Of a DNA stretch of 64,000 nt, positions 45,448-53,993 are shown piece by piece (positions within the stretch are counted from its first letter, which is position 1; each line of letters opens with the position of its first letter). The DNA comes from Desulfoluna sp. (lineage in GTDB: Bacteria; Desulfobacterota; Desulfobacteria; Desulfobacterales; Desulfolunaceae). The translations under genes and the position numbers were made by a program. A model generated the notes under the pieces. It was not told the origin of the DNA. It saw only the letters and a list, made by a program, of their open reading frames with translations, and made no database searches. The DNA lies in assembly GCF_030145185.1 (NCBI RefSeq), contig NZ_JAQYWB010000017.1, forward strand, positions 24,063 to 88,062, in the 5' to 3' direction.

Positions 45448-48400
45448 ATGCAGCTTTCTGATTTTTCAGTCAAACGACCGGTGGCCATCTCCTGCCTCAT
45501 CATCGGCCTGGCCCTGTTAGGCCTCAACAGTTTTCGAAAAATGGGCATTGAACTGCTCCCCCGCATCGACATGCCCTTTGTCACCATCGTCACCGTCTAC
45601 CCGGGCGCCAGCGCCGAAGAGATCGAAGTGGATGTGGCCAAACGCATCGAAGATAAGATGGTCACCATCGACGGACTCAAGCATGTCACCAGCGCCAGCA
45701 TGGAGAACGCCTGCCAGACGCTTCTGGAGTTCGAACTCGATGTGGATGTGGACATCGCCGCCACCGATGTTCGAGAAAAACTCGACCTCATCCGGGCCGA
45801 TTTCCCCACCGCTGTGGAAGACCCCATCATCCTGAAATATGACGTCAACGCAAAGCCCATCATCCAGCTGGCGCTGACCGGCGACCTCTCCGTAGAAGAA
45901 CTCTACGATTACGCGGACAACACCTTAAGGGACCGCCTCACCGTCATCGCCGGGGTGGCTGACGTGCAGCTCATCGGCGGCGCCGAGCGGGAAGTGCATG
46001 TGGCCCTGGACCGAAATCGACTGGCCGCCCGCGGCCTCACCTCCCTGGACGTGGTCAAGGCCCTGAAAAACGACCATGGCACCATTCCCTCGGGCCGTCT
46101 CCGGGATGGCGGGGAAGAGTTCTCGGTCAAATTTGTGTCTGAAATGGAGGAGGTCTCCCAGCTGGGAAACCTGGAGATAGCAGGTAACAATGGCTTACGC
46201 TGCTACCTGCGAGACCTGGGCACCCTCCGCATGACCACAGAAGAGATGCGGGAAAAAGCCACCGTCGATGGCCGCCCCGCCGTGGCCATCAAGGTGGTGA
46301 AGAAATCAGACGCCAACGCCGTGGCGGTGGTGAAAAAAGTCAGAGAAGCCCTCGCCACCCTCTCATCCACCCTGCCCGGGGGCATGGACCTCGTCTGGGT
46401 CACCGATGACGGGACCTTCACCGAAGCCACCGTCAGCAGCGCCTGGATCAACGTGGCCCAAGGGATCGCCCTCACCGCGCTGGTCCTCTTTCTTTTCCTC
46501 TACAACCTGCGCTCCCTGGTCGTGGTGGTCATCTCCATGCCGCTCACCATCATGATCGGGCTCTTCTTTCTCCAGATGCTGGGATTCACCCTGAACTTCT
46601 CCACCCTGGCCGCCATCGGGATGTCCGTCGGCGTGCTCGTCACGAACTCCATCGTGGTGCTGGAAGCCATTATTAAACGCGTGAATGACGGGATCCCACC
46701 CGGCGAAGCCGCCACCCTCGGCGCCAATGAAGCCTTTATCGCCGTTCTCGCCAGCGCAGGGACCAATATCGTGGTCCTTCTGCCCATGGCGGCCATGCCA
46801 TCCATGGTCGGCCTCCTGATTCGGCCCTTTGCCCTCTCCCTGGTAGTGATGACCGCCATCTCCCTGTTCATCTCCTTTTCCCTCACCCCCATGCTCTGCG
46901 CCCTCATCCTGAAACCGACAGACAAGGACGCCACCGGCCCGCTCCATCGCATGGAGACCCTCTGGAACCAAGGGCTTAATGCCATCATCCGCCGCTACGC
47001 CACCCTTCTCGGGGTCACCCGAGGCAACCGCAGGGTTGCCCTTGGCCTCGTCGCGCTCTTTGTGGGACTCCTTGTCGCCACCCTCTATGTCGGAGGGCGC
47101 CTCGGGACCAGCATGTCCAGCGACCCGGACCGGGGGGAAATTTTTGCCAAACTCGAATTTCCTGTCAGCTACAGCCTCGACCGCACCGAAGCGGCGGTCA
47201 AAGACGCCGAAGACGCCCTGGCCGATCTCCCCCACCTGCGCCACAGCCTGGCCACCATCGGCAAGGTGGAAGGCCTGGTCGGGCAATCCTCCGAAGGGGT
47301 CCAGCTCGCCCAGATCCTCCTTCGTTTCTCCGAACGCACCGAACGCGACGTCACCATGGACGAACTCCTTACCATGACCCGCGAACGCCTGGCCACCCTG
47401 CCCGACTGCATCGTCACGGTCACCATGCCTAACGGCATCGGGGGCCAGGGCAGCGATGTCGAGATGGAAATCTCCGGGGACTCCCTGAAGACCCTGGACA
47501 CCCTGGCCCTCCGCGCCAAAGGACTGGCCGCTCAAATCCCCGGTATTGTCGAACCGGACACCACGGTGCGCCCCGGCAAATCCGAGCTCCGGGTCACCCC
47601 CAATCGCGCCGTGCTGGCCGACCTCAACATCCCGACCACGGCCATCGGCATGGCCCTGCGCGCCAACCTCGAAGGGCTGGAAGCCGGGACCTTTAAAAAC
47701 GGGGGCCGAAACTATGACATTGTGGTCAAACTCGCCGAAGAGAAAGGCCGGGGGCAGGTGGGCCGCTTCCTCTTTCCCGGCATCCCCGGCCAGCCCCTGA
47801 TGCTGACAAGCCTCGGCCATGTGGAAGAACGACAATCCCCGGTTCAGATCACGCGACGCGACAAAAGCCGCGTAGCCAAGCTCTATGCCAACCTCGCAGA
47901 CCTGCCCATGGGCAGCGCCGTGCAATCCCTGTCCAGCGCCATAAATGAAAAGGGCGGCCTGCCCCTGGGATACGCTTTTCAATTTTCCGGAAACTACGAG
48001 GCCATGACCGAGGGCCAGGCCAGCCTTACCGAAGCAGGCATTATCGCCATGATCCTCGTAATCCTCACCCTCGCCGCCATCATGGAATCTTTCACAAAGG
48101 TCGGGGTGATCCTCATCACCGTGCCCACCGCCCTCATGGGGATGATCCTCTCTCTGGTTCTGACGGGCCACAGCATGGAAATCTTCGTGATCATGGGAGG
48201 GGTCATGCTCATCGGCATCGTGGTGAACAACGCCATCCTTATCATGGAGCCCTTCACCGACCTGGTCGATGAAGGCATGAACCCCAAGGATGCCGTCATT
48301 CAAGCCGCCTGCGAGCGATTCCGCCCCATTATCATGATCACTCTGGCCGCCGTCCTCGGCATGCTCCCCATGGCCCTGGGAACCGGTATCGGCGCCGAAC

Positions 48401-49866
48401 TGCGAAACGCCAGTGGCATCGCCGCGGCCGGCGGGATCCTCGTGTCGGCCATTCTCACCCTCTTTCTCTTACCCGCTCTTTACCACTGCGCGTCAGACCG
48501 GCCCAAGGCCGGGGCTGTCGCCCGGCTGATCGTGCCCCTTGCCGTCTTGTGTCTCCTACCGGCAAAAGGGGCCCTGGCCGGGGAGGTTCTCTCCCCCCCC
48601 CTGAACCTTCCCGACGCGCTCAGCCGGGCGATGGCCACCCATTTCACGGTGGAAGAGGCCCGCCTCTCCCACCAGGCAGCCCTTGAGGCGGAGAAGGGCG
48701 CACGAAGCGCCCTTCTCCCCACCCTCTCCTCCGCTTACAGCGCCACCGAGCTCAAGGACCAACCCATCACCCGGTCCGGGGATGTCAGCCTGCCTGTCGG
48801 GCACGACACCCAGCACCACCTGGAAGTCACCCTGAGTCAGCCCCTCTTCACCGGCTTTGCCCTCACCTCACAGCTTCGCATGAAAAGCCTTGAGGCGACC
48901 ATCCGGGAACAGGAACAGGAGGTGGCCCGGCTCAATCTGATTCACCAGGTCAAGGGGAGCTTTACCCATCTCCTTCTCTCCGAAAAACTTTTATACGTGG
49001 CCGATGAAAACGTCCGGGCTCTTTCCGGCCACGCAAAGGATGCCCTCGCCTTCCACGACCAGGGCCTTATCCCCTTAAACGCCCTCCTCAAAGCCCAAGT
49101 GGCCCTGGCCGATGCCAAACAGGCCCGAGAACACACCTGCGCGACCCTGGAGGTCGCCCGCGCCGATCTAAACCTCCTCGTGGGGCTGCCCCTGCGGCAC
49201 GCCACATGCCTCATGGAGACCGTGCCCCCCAAGCCCTTCGTCACCCCCGATGAAGCGCTGATCCCCCTGGCTCTCCAGAGAAGGCCCGTGCTCAAGATCC
49301 TCGAGCTCGAATCCCAGCGCCTCCTTCAGGCCCAACGGCTTGAAAAGAGCCAGCGTTACCCCACCGTCTCCCTGGTGGCTGGCTACCAGCGAGACGGACG
49401 GAATGCGGGGGGCAGGGACAACGACTACGGTCTGGAAGAGAACAGCTGGGCCGGGGTCCAGGCTCGATGGACCCTGTTCCAGAGCGGGGCGACCGTGAAA
49501 AACCTGGCCGCCGTCCGTTACCGCCGTCAGGCCTTGGAAGAGACAAAACGCGGCAGGTCGGACCGAATTCGCTTAGAAGTACGACAGGCCCGCCTGAACC
49601 TCACCGTCTCCCAACGAAACATCGACACGGCTGAAAAAGCCCTGGGCCAGGCACGGGAAAACATGCGCATCACCCAGCTCCTTTTCCATCAGCAGCTGGC
49701 CACCTCCCAGGACGTGCTGGATGCACGAAGCTTTCTCACCCAGGCCGATACCAATCACTTTAAAGCCCTCTACGGCTACCTGATCCATTTGAGCGAGCTG
49801 GAACGGGCCATCGGAGGCCCCATAACCCGGATATTTCATGAGAAAACAATCAGGGCTAAGGAATAA
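45448..49866 (+). CDS. RND efflux pump fused to a TolC-like outer-membrane factor
   Basis: One uninterrupted frame of 1472 codons. Residues 1 to about 1012 form a complete RND transporter of the AcrB/MdtB superfamily: SVKRPVAISCLIIGLALLGL first helix, GIELLPRIDMPFVTIVTVYPGASAEEIE, two sets of helices with large periplasmic loops, the second ending ILTLFLLPALYHC. Residues about 1022-1043 (VARLIVPLAVLCLLPAKGALAG) look like a signal peptide with an Ala-x-Ala-type end. Residues 1045-1472 are a full-length TolC/OEP protein: LPDALSRAMATHFTVEEARLSHQAALEAEKGARSALLPTL, FTGFALTSQLRM, and a second repeat with LALQRRPVLKILELESQRLLQ and WTLFQSGATVKNL. Cleavage at the internal signal would release the channel part to the periplasm. 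An independent start at an internal GTG is the alternative. RND and OMF genes are normally separate. Confidence 0.92.
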   Translation: MQLSDFSVKRPVAISCLIIGLALLGLNSFRKMGIELLPRIDMPFVTIVTVYPGASAEEIEVDVAKRIEDKMVTIDGLKHVTSASMENACQTLLEFELDVDVDIAATDVREKLDLIRADFPTAVEDPIILKYDVNAKPIIQLALTGDLSVEELYDYADNTLRDRLTVIAGVADVQLIGGAEREVHVALDRNRLAARGLTSLDVVKALKNDHGTIPSGRLRDGGEEFSVKFVSEMEEVSQLGNLEIAGNNGLRCYLRDLGTLRMTTEEMREKATVDGRPAVAIKVVKKSDANAVAVVKKVREALATLSSTLPGGMDLVWVTDDGTFTEATVSSAWINVAQGIALTALVLFLFLYNLRSLVVVVISMPLTIMIGLFFLQMLGFTLNFSTLAAIGMSVGVLVTNSIVVLEAIIKRVNDGIPPGEAATLGANEAFIAVLASAGTNIVVLLPMAAMPSMVGLLIRPFALSLVVMTAISLFISFSLTPMLCALILKPTDKDATGPLHRMETLWNQGLNAIIRRYATLLGVTRGNRRVALGLVALFVGLLVATLYVGGRLGTSMSSDPDRGEIFAKLEFPVSYSLDRTEAAVKDAEDALADLPHLRHSLATIGKVEGLVGQSSEGVQLAQILLRFSERTERDVTMDELLTMTRERLATLPDCIVTVTMPNGIGGQGSDVEMEISGDSLKTLDTLALRAKGLAAQIPGIVEPDTTVRPGKSELRVTPNRAVLADLNIPTTAIGMALRANLEGLEAGTFKNGGRNYDIVVKLAEEKGRGQVGRFLFPGIPGQPLMLTSLGHVEERQSPVQITRRDKSRVAKLYANLADLPMGSAVQSLSSAINEKGGLPLGYAFQFSGNYEAMTEGQASLTEAGIIAMILVILTLAAIMESFTKVGVILITVPTALMGMILSLVLTGHSMEIFVIMGGVMLIGIVVNNAILIMEPFTDLVDEGMNPKDAVIQAACERFRPIIMITLAAVLGMLPMALGTGIGAELRNASGIAAAGGILVSAILTLFLLPALYHCASDRPKAGAVARLIVPLAVLCLLPAKGALAGEVLSPPLNLPDALSRAMATHFTVEEARLSHQAALEAEKGARSALLPTLSSAYSATELKDQPITRSGDVSLPVGHDTQHHLEVTLSQPLFTGFALTSQLRMKSLEATIREQEQEVARLNLIHQVKGSFTHLLLSEKLLYVADENVRALSGHAKDALAFHDQGLIPLNALLKAQVALADAKQAREHTCATLEVARADLNLLVGLPLRHATCLMETVPPKPFVTPDEALIPLALQRRPVLKILELESQRLLQAQRLEKSQRYPTVSLVAGYQRDGRNAGGRDNDYGLEENSWAGVQARWTLFQSGATVKNLAAVRYRRQALEETKRGRSDRIRLEVRQARLNLTVSQRNIDTAEKALGQARENMRITQLLFHQQLATSQDVLDARSFLTQADTNHFKALYGYLIHLSELERAIGGPITRIFHEKTIRAKE

Positions 49867-50356
49867 TCCGTAATTACAGTTCTTTGTAGTAATATTTTCA
49901 GTCGTTTCAAAAATGCAAAATGTAATCCACGGTATTCTGCCTGATTTTCTCACCCTTCGGGCGAGCCGGGTGCACTCATCTGCCGCGTTATCATAGCTTT
50001 GAGGTAAACCACTACATCTTCAGCTCTGATGCCTTGCATATGAGCGCACCCAACTCGTGAAATATCCGGGATAAAATCAAAGGTCTCACCCATTGAAAAT
50101 ACAGGAGAACAGCACTCCGGGTCATGAACAGGCGCAAACACCGGCATTGTCACGGATATTGTTTGATTTTGAATTCCCAACAATATAGTAAACAAAGGAT
50201 GAACAGGGCTCTTCAAGGGTGGGCATTCAGACCCGACGCCCCCTCTTACAAATCATTTCGGCCCATTAACCCTAAAAACACTTCGGTGAGACGGCAGCCT
50301 GACGCGTTGCAGGCCTACCCCGTGCGCCACCGAAAAGCTCAATTTGGTCACACATC
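49867..50356. other. Intergenic region with an unproven 88-codon minus-strand frame
   Basis: The region has lower GC than its surroundings. A minus-strand frame (50216-49950) includes PVHDPECCSPVFSMGETFDF and ends SAPGSPEG; it has no ribosome site and no family I recognise, so it is not called as a gene. No promoter or terminator is clear apart from a weak CTC-A-CCC/GGG-C-GAG hairpin near 49950. Confidence 0.4.
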
Positions 50357-51088
50357 ATGATTTTAAAACCACACAACTCGATTACCGCAACGGCTCTGCG
50401 CTATTTTATCTATTCACTCACCATGGGATGCCTGGTGTGTCTGGTCACCTGGGAGGCCCAGCATCACATCGGGGAGAACCTCTTCGAAGAGAACTCCATC
50501 CTTGAGAGTCTCCAGGCAGGCCTTCTCCTGCTCACGGCAGCTTCAGCCTTTCTGGCGGGCTACATCGACGACAGCCGAGAGTCCCTCGCAGCCGTCCTGC
50601 TGGGTGCCGCGACCATCGCCTCCATCCGCGAGTTCGATTTTGCACTGGACCGATTTGTCTTTGATGGGGCCTGGCAATGCCTTGCCCTGGGCGTGGCTCT
50701 CCTCACGGCCATCCGTGTCTTTCGACACCGCCAGGCATTCAAAACAGCGACCCTTGACTTCCTGGAGCGACCCTGCTTTGGACTCATGGCCGGAGGATTT
50801 ATCACGGTATTCGTTTTTTCCCGATTGATTGGCCGGCAGATTCTCTGGCGAGCGGTGATGGGAGACCATTACATGCGGGCGGTCAAAAGCGCCGCGGAAG
50901 AGAACTGCGAGCTCCTGGGCTATGCACTCATCCTCTTCGGTGCCTTTGAATTCCTCCACGACACCCTCGTGGCTCGTGAAGCGAAGCACCCGGCCGCCTC
51001 GCCGTCCTCCCTGGGGGCGCTACGCCTGGAAGAAGAGACACGCCCCGCCATGCAGGCCCACGACCCCTTCCACCCTCACACCCCGTAA
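50357..51088 (+). CDS. Hypothetical integral membrane protein
   Basis: The 243-residue protein has about six hydrophobic segments (residues 14-33, 50-70, 77-92, 104-118, 140-158, 184-200) and a polar C-terminal tail from about 205 rich in Ala, Glu and Pro. No catalytic motif is visible. Internal charged residues (EFDFALDRF, DHYMRAVKSAAEENCE) lie between helices. No good ribosome site is seen before ATG 50357. It is followed by a terminator-like hairpin, so it is probably monocistronic. Family not recognised. Confidence 0.7.
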   Translation: MILKPHNSITATALRYFIYSLTMGCLVCLVTWEAQHHIGENLFEENSILESLQAGLLLLTAASAFLAGYIDDSRESLAAVLLGAATIASIREFDFALDRFVFDGAWQCLALGVALLTAIRVFRHRQAFKTATLDFLERPCFGLMAGGFITVFVFSRLIGRQILWRAVMGDHYMRAVKSAAEENCELLGYALILFGAFEFLHDTLVAREAKHPAASPSSLGALRLEEETRPAMQAHDPFHPHTP

Positions 51089-51092
51089 AAAA

Positions 51093-51118
51093 ACGCCGGG
51101 CCTTTTTCCGCCCGGCGT
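51093..51118 (+). terminator. Hairpin terminator after the membrane protein gene
   Basis: ACGCCGGGC/GCCCGGCGT (9 bp) with an 8-nt loop, 4 bp after the stop codon. Seven A precede it, so on the minus strand it has a T-run; in the plus direction the T-run is inside the loop. Confidence 0.6.
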
Positions 51119-51173
51119 CCCGTTTGGGATCGGCCCCGCCCCGACCTGGGTCAGGGTCTCCAGCCGAAAAGAT

Positions 51174-51189
51174 ATGAGCATTTGCTCAT
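51174..51189. promoter_or_regulatory. Palindromic operator candidate upstream of wtpA
   Basis: ATGAGCATTTGCTCAT is a perfect inverted repeat (ATGAGCA/TGCTCAT, 2-nt centre). The 10-mer AAGATATGAG at its left edge recurs at 51216-51225, where it overlaps a possible -10 box. A metal-oxyanion-responsive repressor is plausible; the regulator cannot be named from sequence. Confidence 0.5.
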
Positions 51190-51196
51190 TAGGGTC

Positions 51197-51225
51197 TTGC
51201 CATTTCTCCCCCTCCAAGATATGAG
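51197..51225 (+). promoter_or_regulatory. Candidate promoter of the wtpABC operon
   Basis: TTGCCA and TATGAG are separated by 17 nt, starting 8 bp downstream of the palindrome and ending 66 bp before wtpA. The direct repeat AAGATATGAG covers the -10 box. Confidence 0.45.
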
Positions 51226-51290
51226 TTTTTCTGTCACACAATTCGGAGACACCGATTCACCATCCCCTCTCATCCTGGAGACAACCACCC

Positions 51291-52262
51291 ATGAAAACAT
51301 CCCTGAGATACGTCCTCTTTACGGCCCTCTTTCTTCTCATTCCAGCCCTGCTTTTTGCCGCCCCGTCCGGCAAGGTAATTATTTTTCACGCAGGCAGCCT
51401 CACCGTCCCCTTTGCCAAAATCGAAAAAGCCTTTGAGGCGGCCCACCCGAACATCGATATTCAACGAGAGGCCGGAGGCAGCACCAAAATGGCCCGCATG
51501 ATCTCGGAACTGGGAAAACCCGCCGATATCATGGCCTCCGCCGACTACGCCGTCATCGATAAGGGCCTGATCCCTGCCCACGCCGACTGGAACATCCGTT
51601 TTGCCACCAACCGCCTGGTCCTCTGCTACACCGACAAGAGCCAGGATGCGCAGGAGATCACAGGCCTTAACTGGTATGAGATCCTCCAACGTAAAAACGT
51701 GGTCTGGGGCCACTCCGATCCCAACCTCGACCCCTGCGGTTACCGCAGCGTCATGGTCCTGAAGCTGGCCGAGATGCACTATGGCAAGGCAGGGCTCTAT
51801 AAGGCCCTCATCGCCAACCGTCCCCAACGGAACATCCGCCCGAAATCCGTGGAACTGATCTCCCTGCTCAACACCGGCCACATGGACTATGCCTTTGAAT
51901 ACCTCTCCGTGGCCGTCCAGCACGGCCTGAAATACGTGGAACTCCCCGACGCCATCAACCTGGGGGATTACCGCTTCGACGAGACCTATAAAAAAGCCGA
52001 AGTGAAGGTCTCCGGCAAAAAGCCCGGCACCTTCCTCACCCGAAAAGGCAAATCCTGCACCTACGGCATCACCCTGGTCAAGGACGCCCCCAACAAAGAA
52101 GCCGCCACCCTCTTCCTCGACTTCCTTTTAGATCCGATCCAGGGCCTGAAAATGCTCCAGGAGATGGGCCAACCCCCCTTTATCCCCTGCCGAGTGCCCT
52201 CAGATGCGGCCTTGAGCAAGCTTCCGGCCAACCTCCAGAAAAGAGTGGAAGTAAAAATGTAA
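51291..52262 (+). CDS. wtpA: Tungstate/molybdate-binding protein WtpA
   Basis: WtpA is the periplasmic or lipid-anchored receptor that delivers tungstate or molybdate to the WtpBC importer. The 323-residue protein has a signal peptide ([19 protein letters not shown]) and family motifs [69 protein letters not shown] and the [20 protein letters not shown] region. These match WtpA rather than ModA or TupA. Tungsten or molybdenum would feed aldehyde oxidoreductases and formate dehydrogenases in an anaerobe (inference). Confidence 0.93.
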   Translation: MKTSLRYVLFTALFLLIPALLFAAPSGKVIIFHAGSLTVPFAKIEKAFEAAHPNIDIQREAGGSTKMARMISELGKPADIMASADYAVIDKGLIPAHADWNIRFATNRLVLCYTDKSQDAQEITGLNWYEILQRKNVVWGHSDPNLDPCGYRSVMVLKLAEMHYGKAGLYKALIANRPQRNIRPKSVELISLLNTGHMDYAFEYLSVAVQHGLKYVELPDAINLGDYRFDETYKKAEVKVSGKKPGTFLTRKGKSCTYGITLVKDAPNKEAATLFLDFLLDPIQGLKMLQEMGQPPFIPCRVPSDAALSKLPANLQKRVEVKM

Positions 52263-52311
52263 ACGGATAAACAGCACAAAAGACTCTGCCTCCGGCGGCC
52301 CTGCCGGGGGC

Positions 52312-52330
52312 CAACCTTTTGAAAAGGTTG
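52312..52330. repeat. Palindrome in the wtpA-wtpB gap
   Basis: CAACCTTTTGAAAAGGTTG is a perfect 9-bp inverted repeat with a 1-nt centre, preceded by GC-rich CTCCGGCGGCCCTGCCGGGGG. It may act as an RNA hairpin that lowers expression of the downstream genes relative to wtpA. Confidence 0.5.
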
Positions 52331-52368
52331 CCAAACAGGCCTTAAAAAATAATTTTGGATAAATCCAA

Positions 52369-52430
52369 AGCGCATTTGCAACCTGCTTTCAAGGTGGCAC
52401 ACCTTGCCGCCGGAGGCGCATTTTGCCCCA
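52369..52430 (+). repeat. Dispersed hairpin repeat, copy D (inside the wtp operon)
   Basis: The element reads GCGCATTTGCAACCTGC, the hairpin AAGGTG-GCA-CACCTT, GCCGCCGGAGGCG, then CATTTTGCCCCA. It ends about 25 bp before the GTG start of wtpB. It is the most complete copy. Confidence 0.8.
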
Positions 52431-52454
52431 TATTAATCAGACAAGGTTAATCTT

Positions 52455-53255
52455 GTGAAATTTTCACCCTCCCGCGTTCACTCGGGGCCGGTCCTCTGGA
52501 GCATGGTTTTTGCCAGTGTTCTGGTGGCCCTAATGATTCTTCTGCCCCTGATCCAGATGATCACCGGGCCCACCCTGGCCCAACTGGGGGAAGCCATCCG
52601 GGACCCGGATGTGCGGGGGGCCATCGGGCTCAGCCTGGGCACCTCCTTTGGGGCGGCTACCCTCTGTCTGGTATTCGGCACACCCTTTGCGTACCTTCTG
52701 GCCCGGAAAAAATTTTGGGGAAAACACCTGGTGGAGAGCATTGTCGACCTTCCCATCATGATCCCCCACCCGGTCATCGGCATCGCCTTTCTGGGCATCG
52801 CCGGAAAAGGGCATGTCATCGGCGACCTCATGCACGCCCTGGGAATCCGCATCATGGGCACCACCACAGGCATCGTGGCCGTCCTCACCTTCGTGGGCCT
52901 GCCTTTTTTCATCGGCAGCGCGGTGAGCGGGTTCAAAAAAGTTCCGGAACGCCTGGAAAATGTGGCTCGAAGTCTCGGCGCCTCCTTTCCCCAGACCTTC
53001 CTGCGCGTCACCCTGCCTTTGGCCTGGCGCTCCATCCTCGTGGGATTCATCATGAGCGCGGCCCGTGCCTTGAGCGAATTCGGGGCCGTCATCATCGTGG
53101 CCTACCACCCCATGACGGCCCCGGTCATGGTCTATGAGCGTTTCACCGCATACGGCCTTGCCTACTCCCAGCCCGTGGCCTTCTGGCTCATCGCGGCAAG
53201 TCTCCTGCTTTTTATCGCCTTACGAGTTCTGACCCTGCGCGGAGAAACCCCTTAA
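52455..53255 (+). CDS. wtpB: Tungstate/molybdate ABC transporter permease
   Basis: The 266-residue protein has six hydrophobic segments and the EAA loop of binding-protein-dependent permeases (ENVARSLGASFPQTFLRVTLPLAW, about residues 172-195). The motif SARALSEFGAVIIVAYHP is characteristic of ModB/WtpB/CysT permeases. It starts at GTG 52455 behind a weak AAGG site, just after repeat copy D, and ends on the base before wtpC. The 192-bp gap after wtpA is unusual for such operons and is filled by hairpin repeats. Confidence 0.93.
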   Translation: MKFSPSRVHSGPVLWSMVFASVLVALMILLPLIQMITGPTLAQLGEAIRDPDVRGAIGLSLGTSFGAATLCLVFGTPFAYLLARKKFWGKHLVESIVDLPIMIPHPVIGIAFLGIAGKGHVIGDLMHALGIRIMGTTTGIVAVLTFVGLPFFIGSAVSGFKKVPERLENVARSLGASFPQTFLRVTLPLAWRSILVGFIMSAARALSEFGAVIIVAYHPMTAPVMVYERFTAYGLAYSQPVAFWLIAASLLLFIALRVLTLRGETP

Positions 53256-53963
53256 ATGATCGATATAAAGCACCTTGCCATCCACCTGCCCGACTTTGAC
53301 ATCCCTGACGTCTCTCTATCCATCGAACCCGGAGACTTTTTCATTCTTCTTGGTCCCACCGGTGCCGGAAAAAGCCTGATTTTAGAAGCCTTGGCCGGCC
53401 TGATCCCCATCTCCTCAGGATCGCTTTGCTTACATGGAGAAGAGATCACCCATCTGCCCCCGGAACGGCGAAACCTTGCCATCGTCTACCAGGACGGCGC
53501 TCTTTTTCCCCACCTCACCGTGGAAGAGAACATCGGCTTTGGCCTGCGTTACGCCAAAAAAAAGGCGACCGAACCCCAGGCAATCGTCCAGGATCTCATG
53601 GACCGCCTCGGCATCACCCACCTCAGAAAACGAAAACCCAAAAACCTCAGCGGTGGCGAAAAGCAGCGCACCGCCCTGGCCAGGGCCCTTGCTGTCAAAC
53701 CAGACATTCTCCTTTTAGACGAGCCCTTGTCTGCCCTGGACCCCACCACCCGAAAGGAGATCGCCGACCTCCTCAAAGCCCTCCACAAAGAGAAAAAAAT
53801 GACCTGCCTCATGGTCACCCACGACTTTGCCGAAGCCCGATACCTCGGCCAGTCCATGGCCGTCATCCGTGACGGCCGCATCGAACAGTCCGGTCCGGTC
53901 CACGCCCTCTTCTCTCACCCGGAAACGCCCTTTGTTGCAAGGTTTCTGGGCACGGGCACTTGA
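53256..53963 (+). CDS. wtpC: Tungstate/molybdate ABC transporter ATP-binding protein
   Basis: The 235-residue ATPase energises the WtpABC importer: Walker A GPTGAGKS (about residue 33), Q-loop YQDGALFPHLTVEENI, signature LSGGEKQRTALARAL, Walker B ILLLDEPLSALD and the switch His in VTHDFAEA. It is shorter than ModC and lacks a C-terminal oxyanion-sensing (MOP/TOBE) domain, so feedback control through the ATPase is not expected. It is the last gene of the operon. Confidence 0.94.
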   Translation: MIDIKHLAIHLPDFDIPDVSLSIEPGDFFILLGPTGAGKSLILEALAGLIPISSGSLCLHGEEITHLPPERRNLAIVYQDGALFPHLTVEENIGFGLRYAKKKATEPQAIVQDLMDRLGITHLRKRKPKNLSGGEKQRTALARALAVKPDILLLDEPLSALDPTTRKEIADLLKALHKEKKMTCLMVTHDFAEARYLGQSMAVIRDGRIEQSGPVHALFSHPETPFVARFLGTGT

Positions 53964-53993
53964 AACGTCCCCTCCCAAAGGAAGGTATGATTG

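Noticed and set aside
46363..48303. A 646-codon minus-strand frame
   Set aside because: It lies entirely inside the RND gene on the opposite strand and has Gly/His/Asp-rich shadow composition.
50210..50345. Integron attC-like site
   Set aside because: No paired R/L boxes with the required core site symmetry could be aligned, and there is no integrase gene.
52395..52420. TGGCAC...TTGC in the dispersed repeat as a sigma-54 promoter
   Set aside because: GG and GC are only eight bases apart instead of ten, and the motif is part of the hairpin in every full copy.
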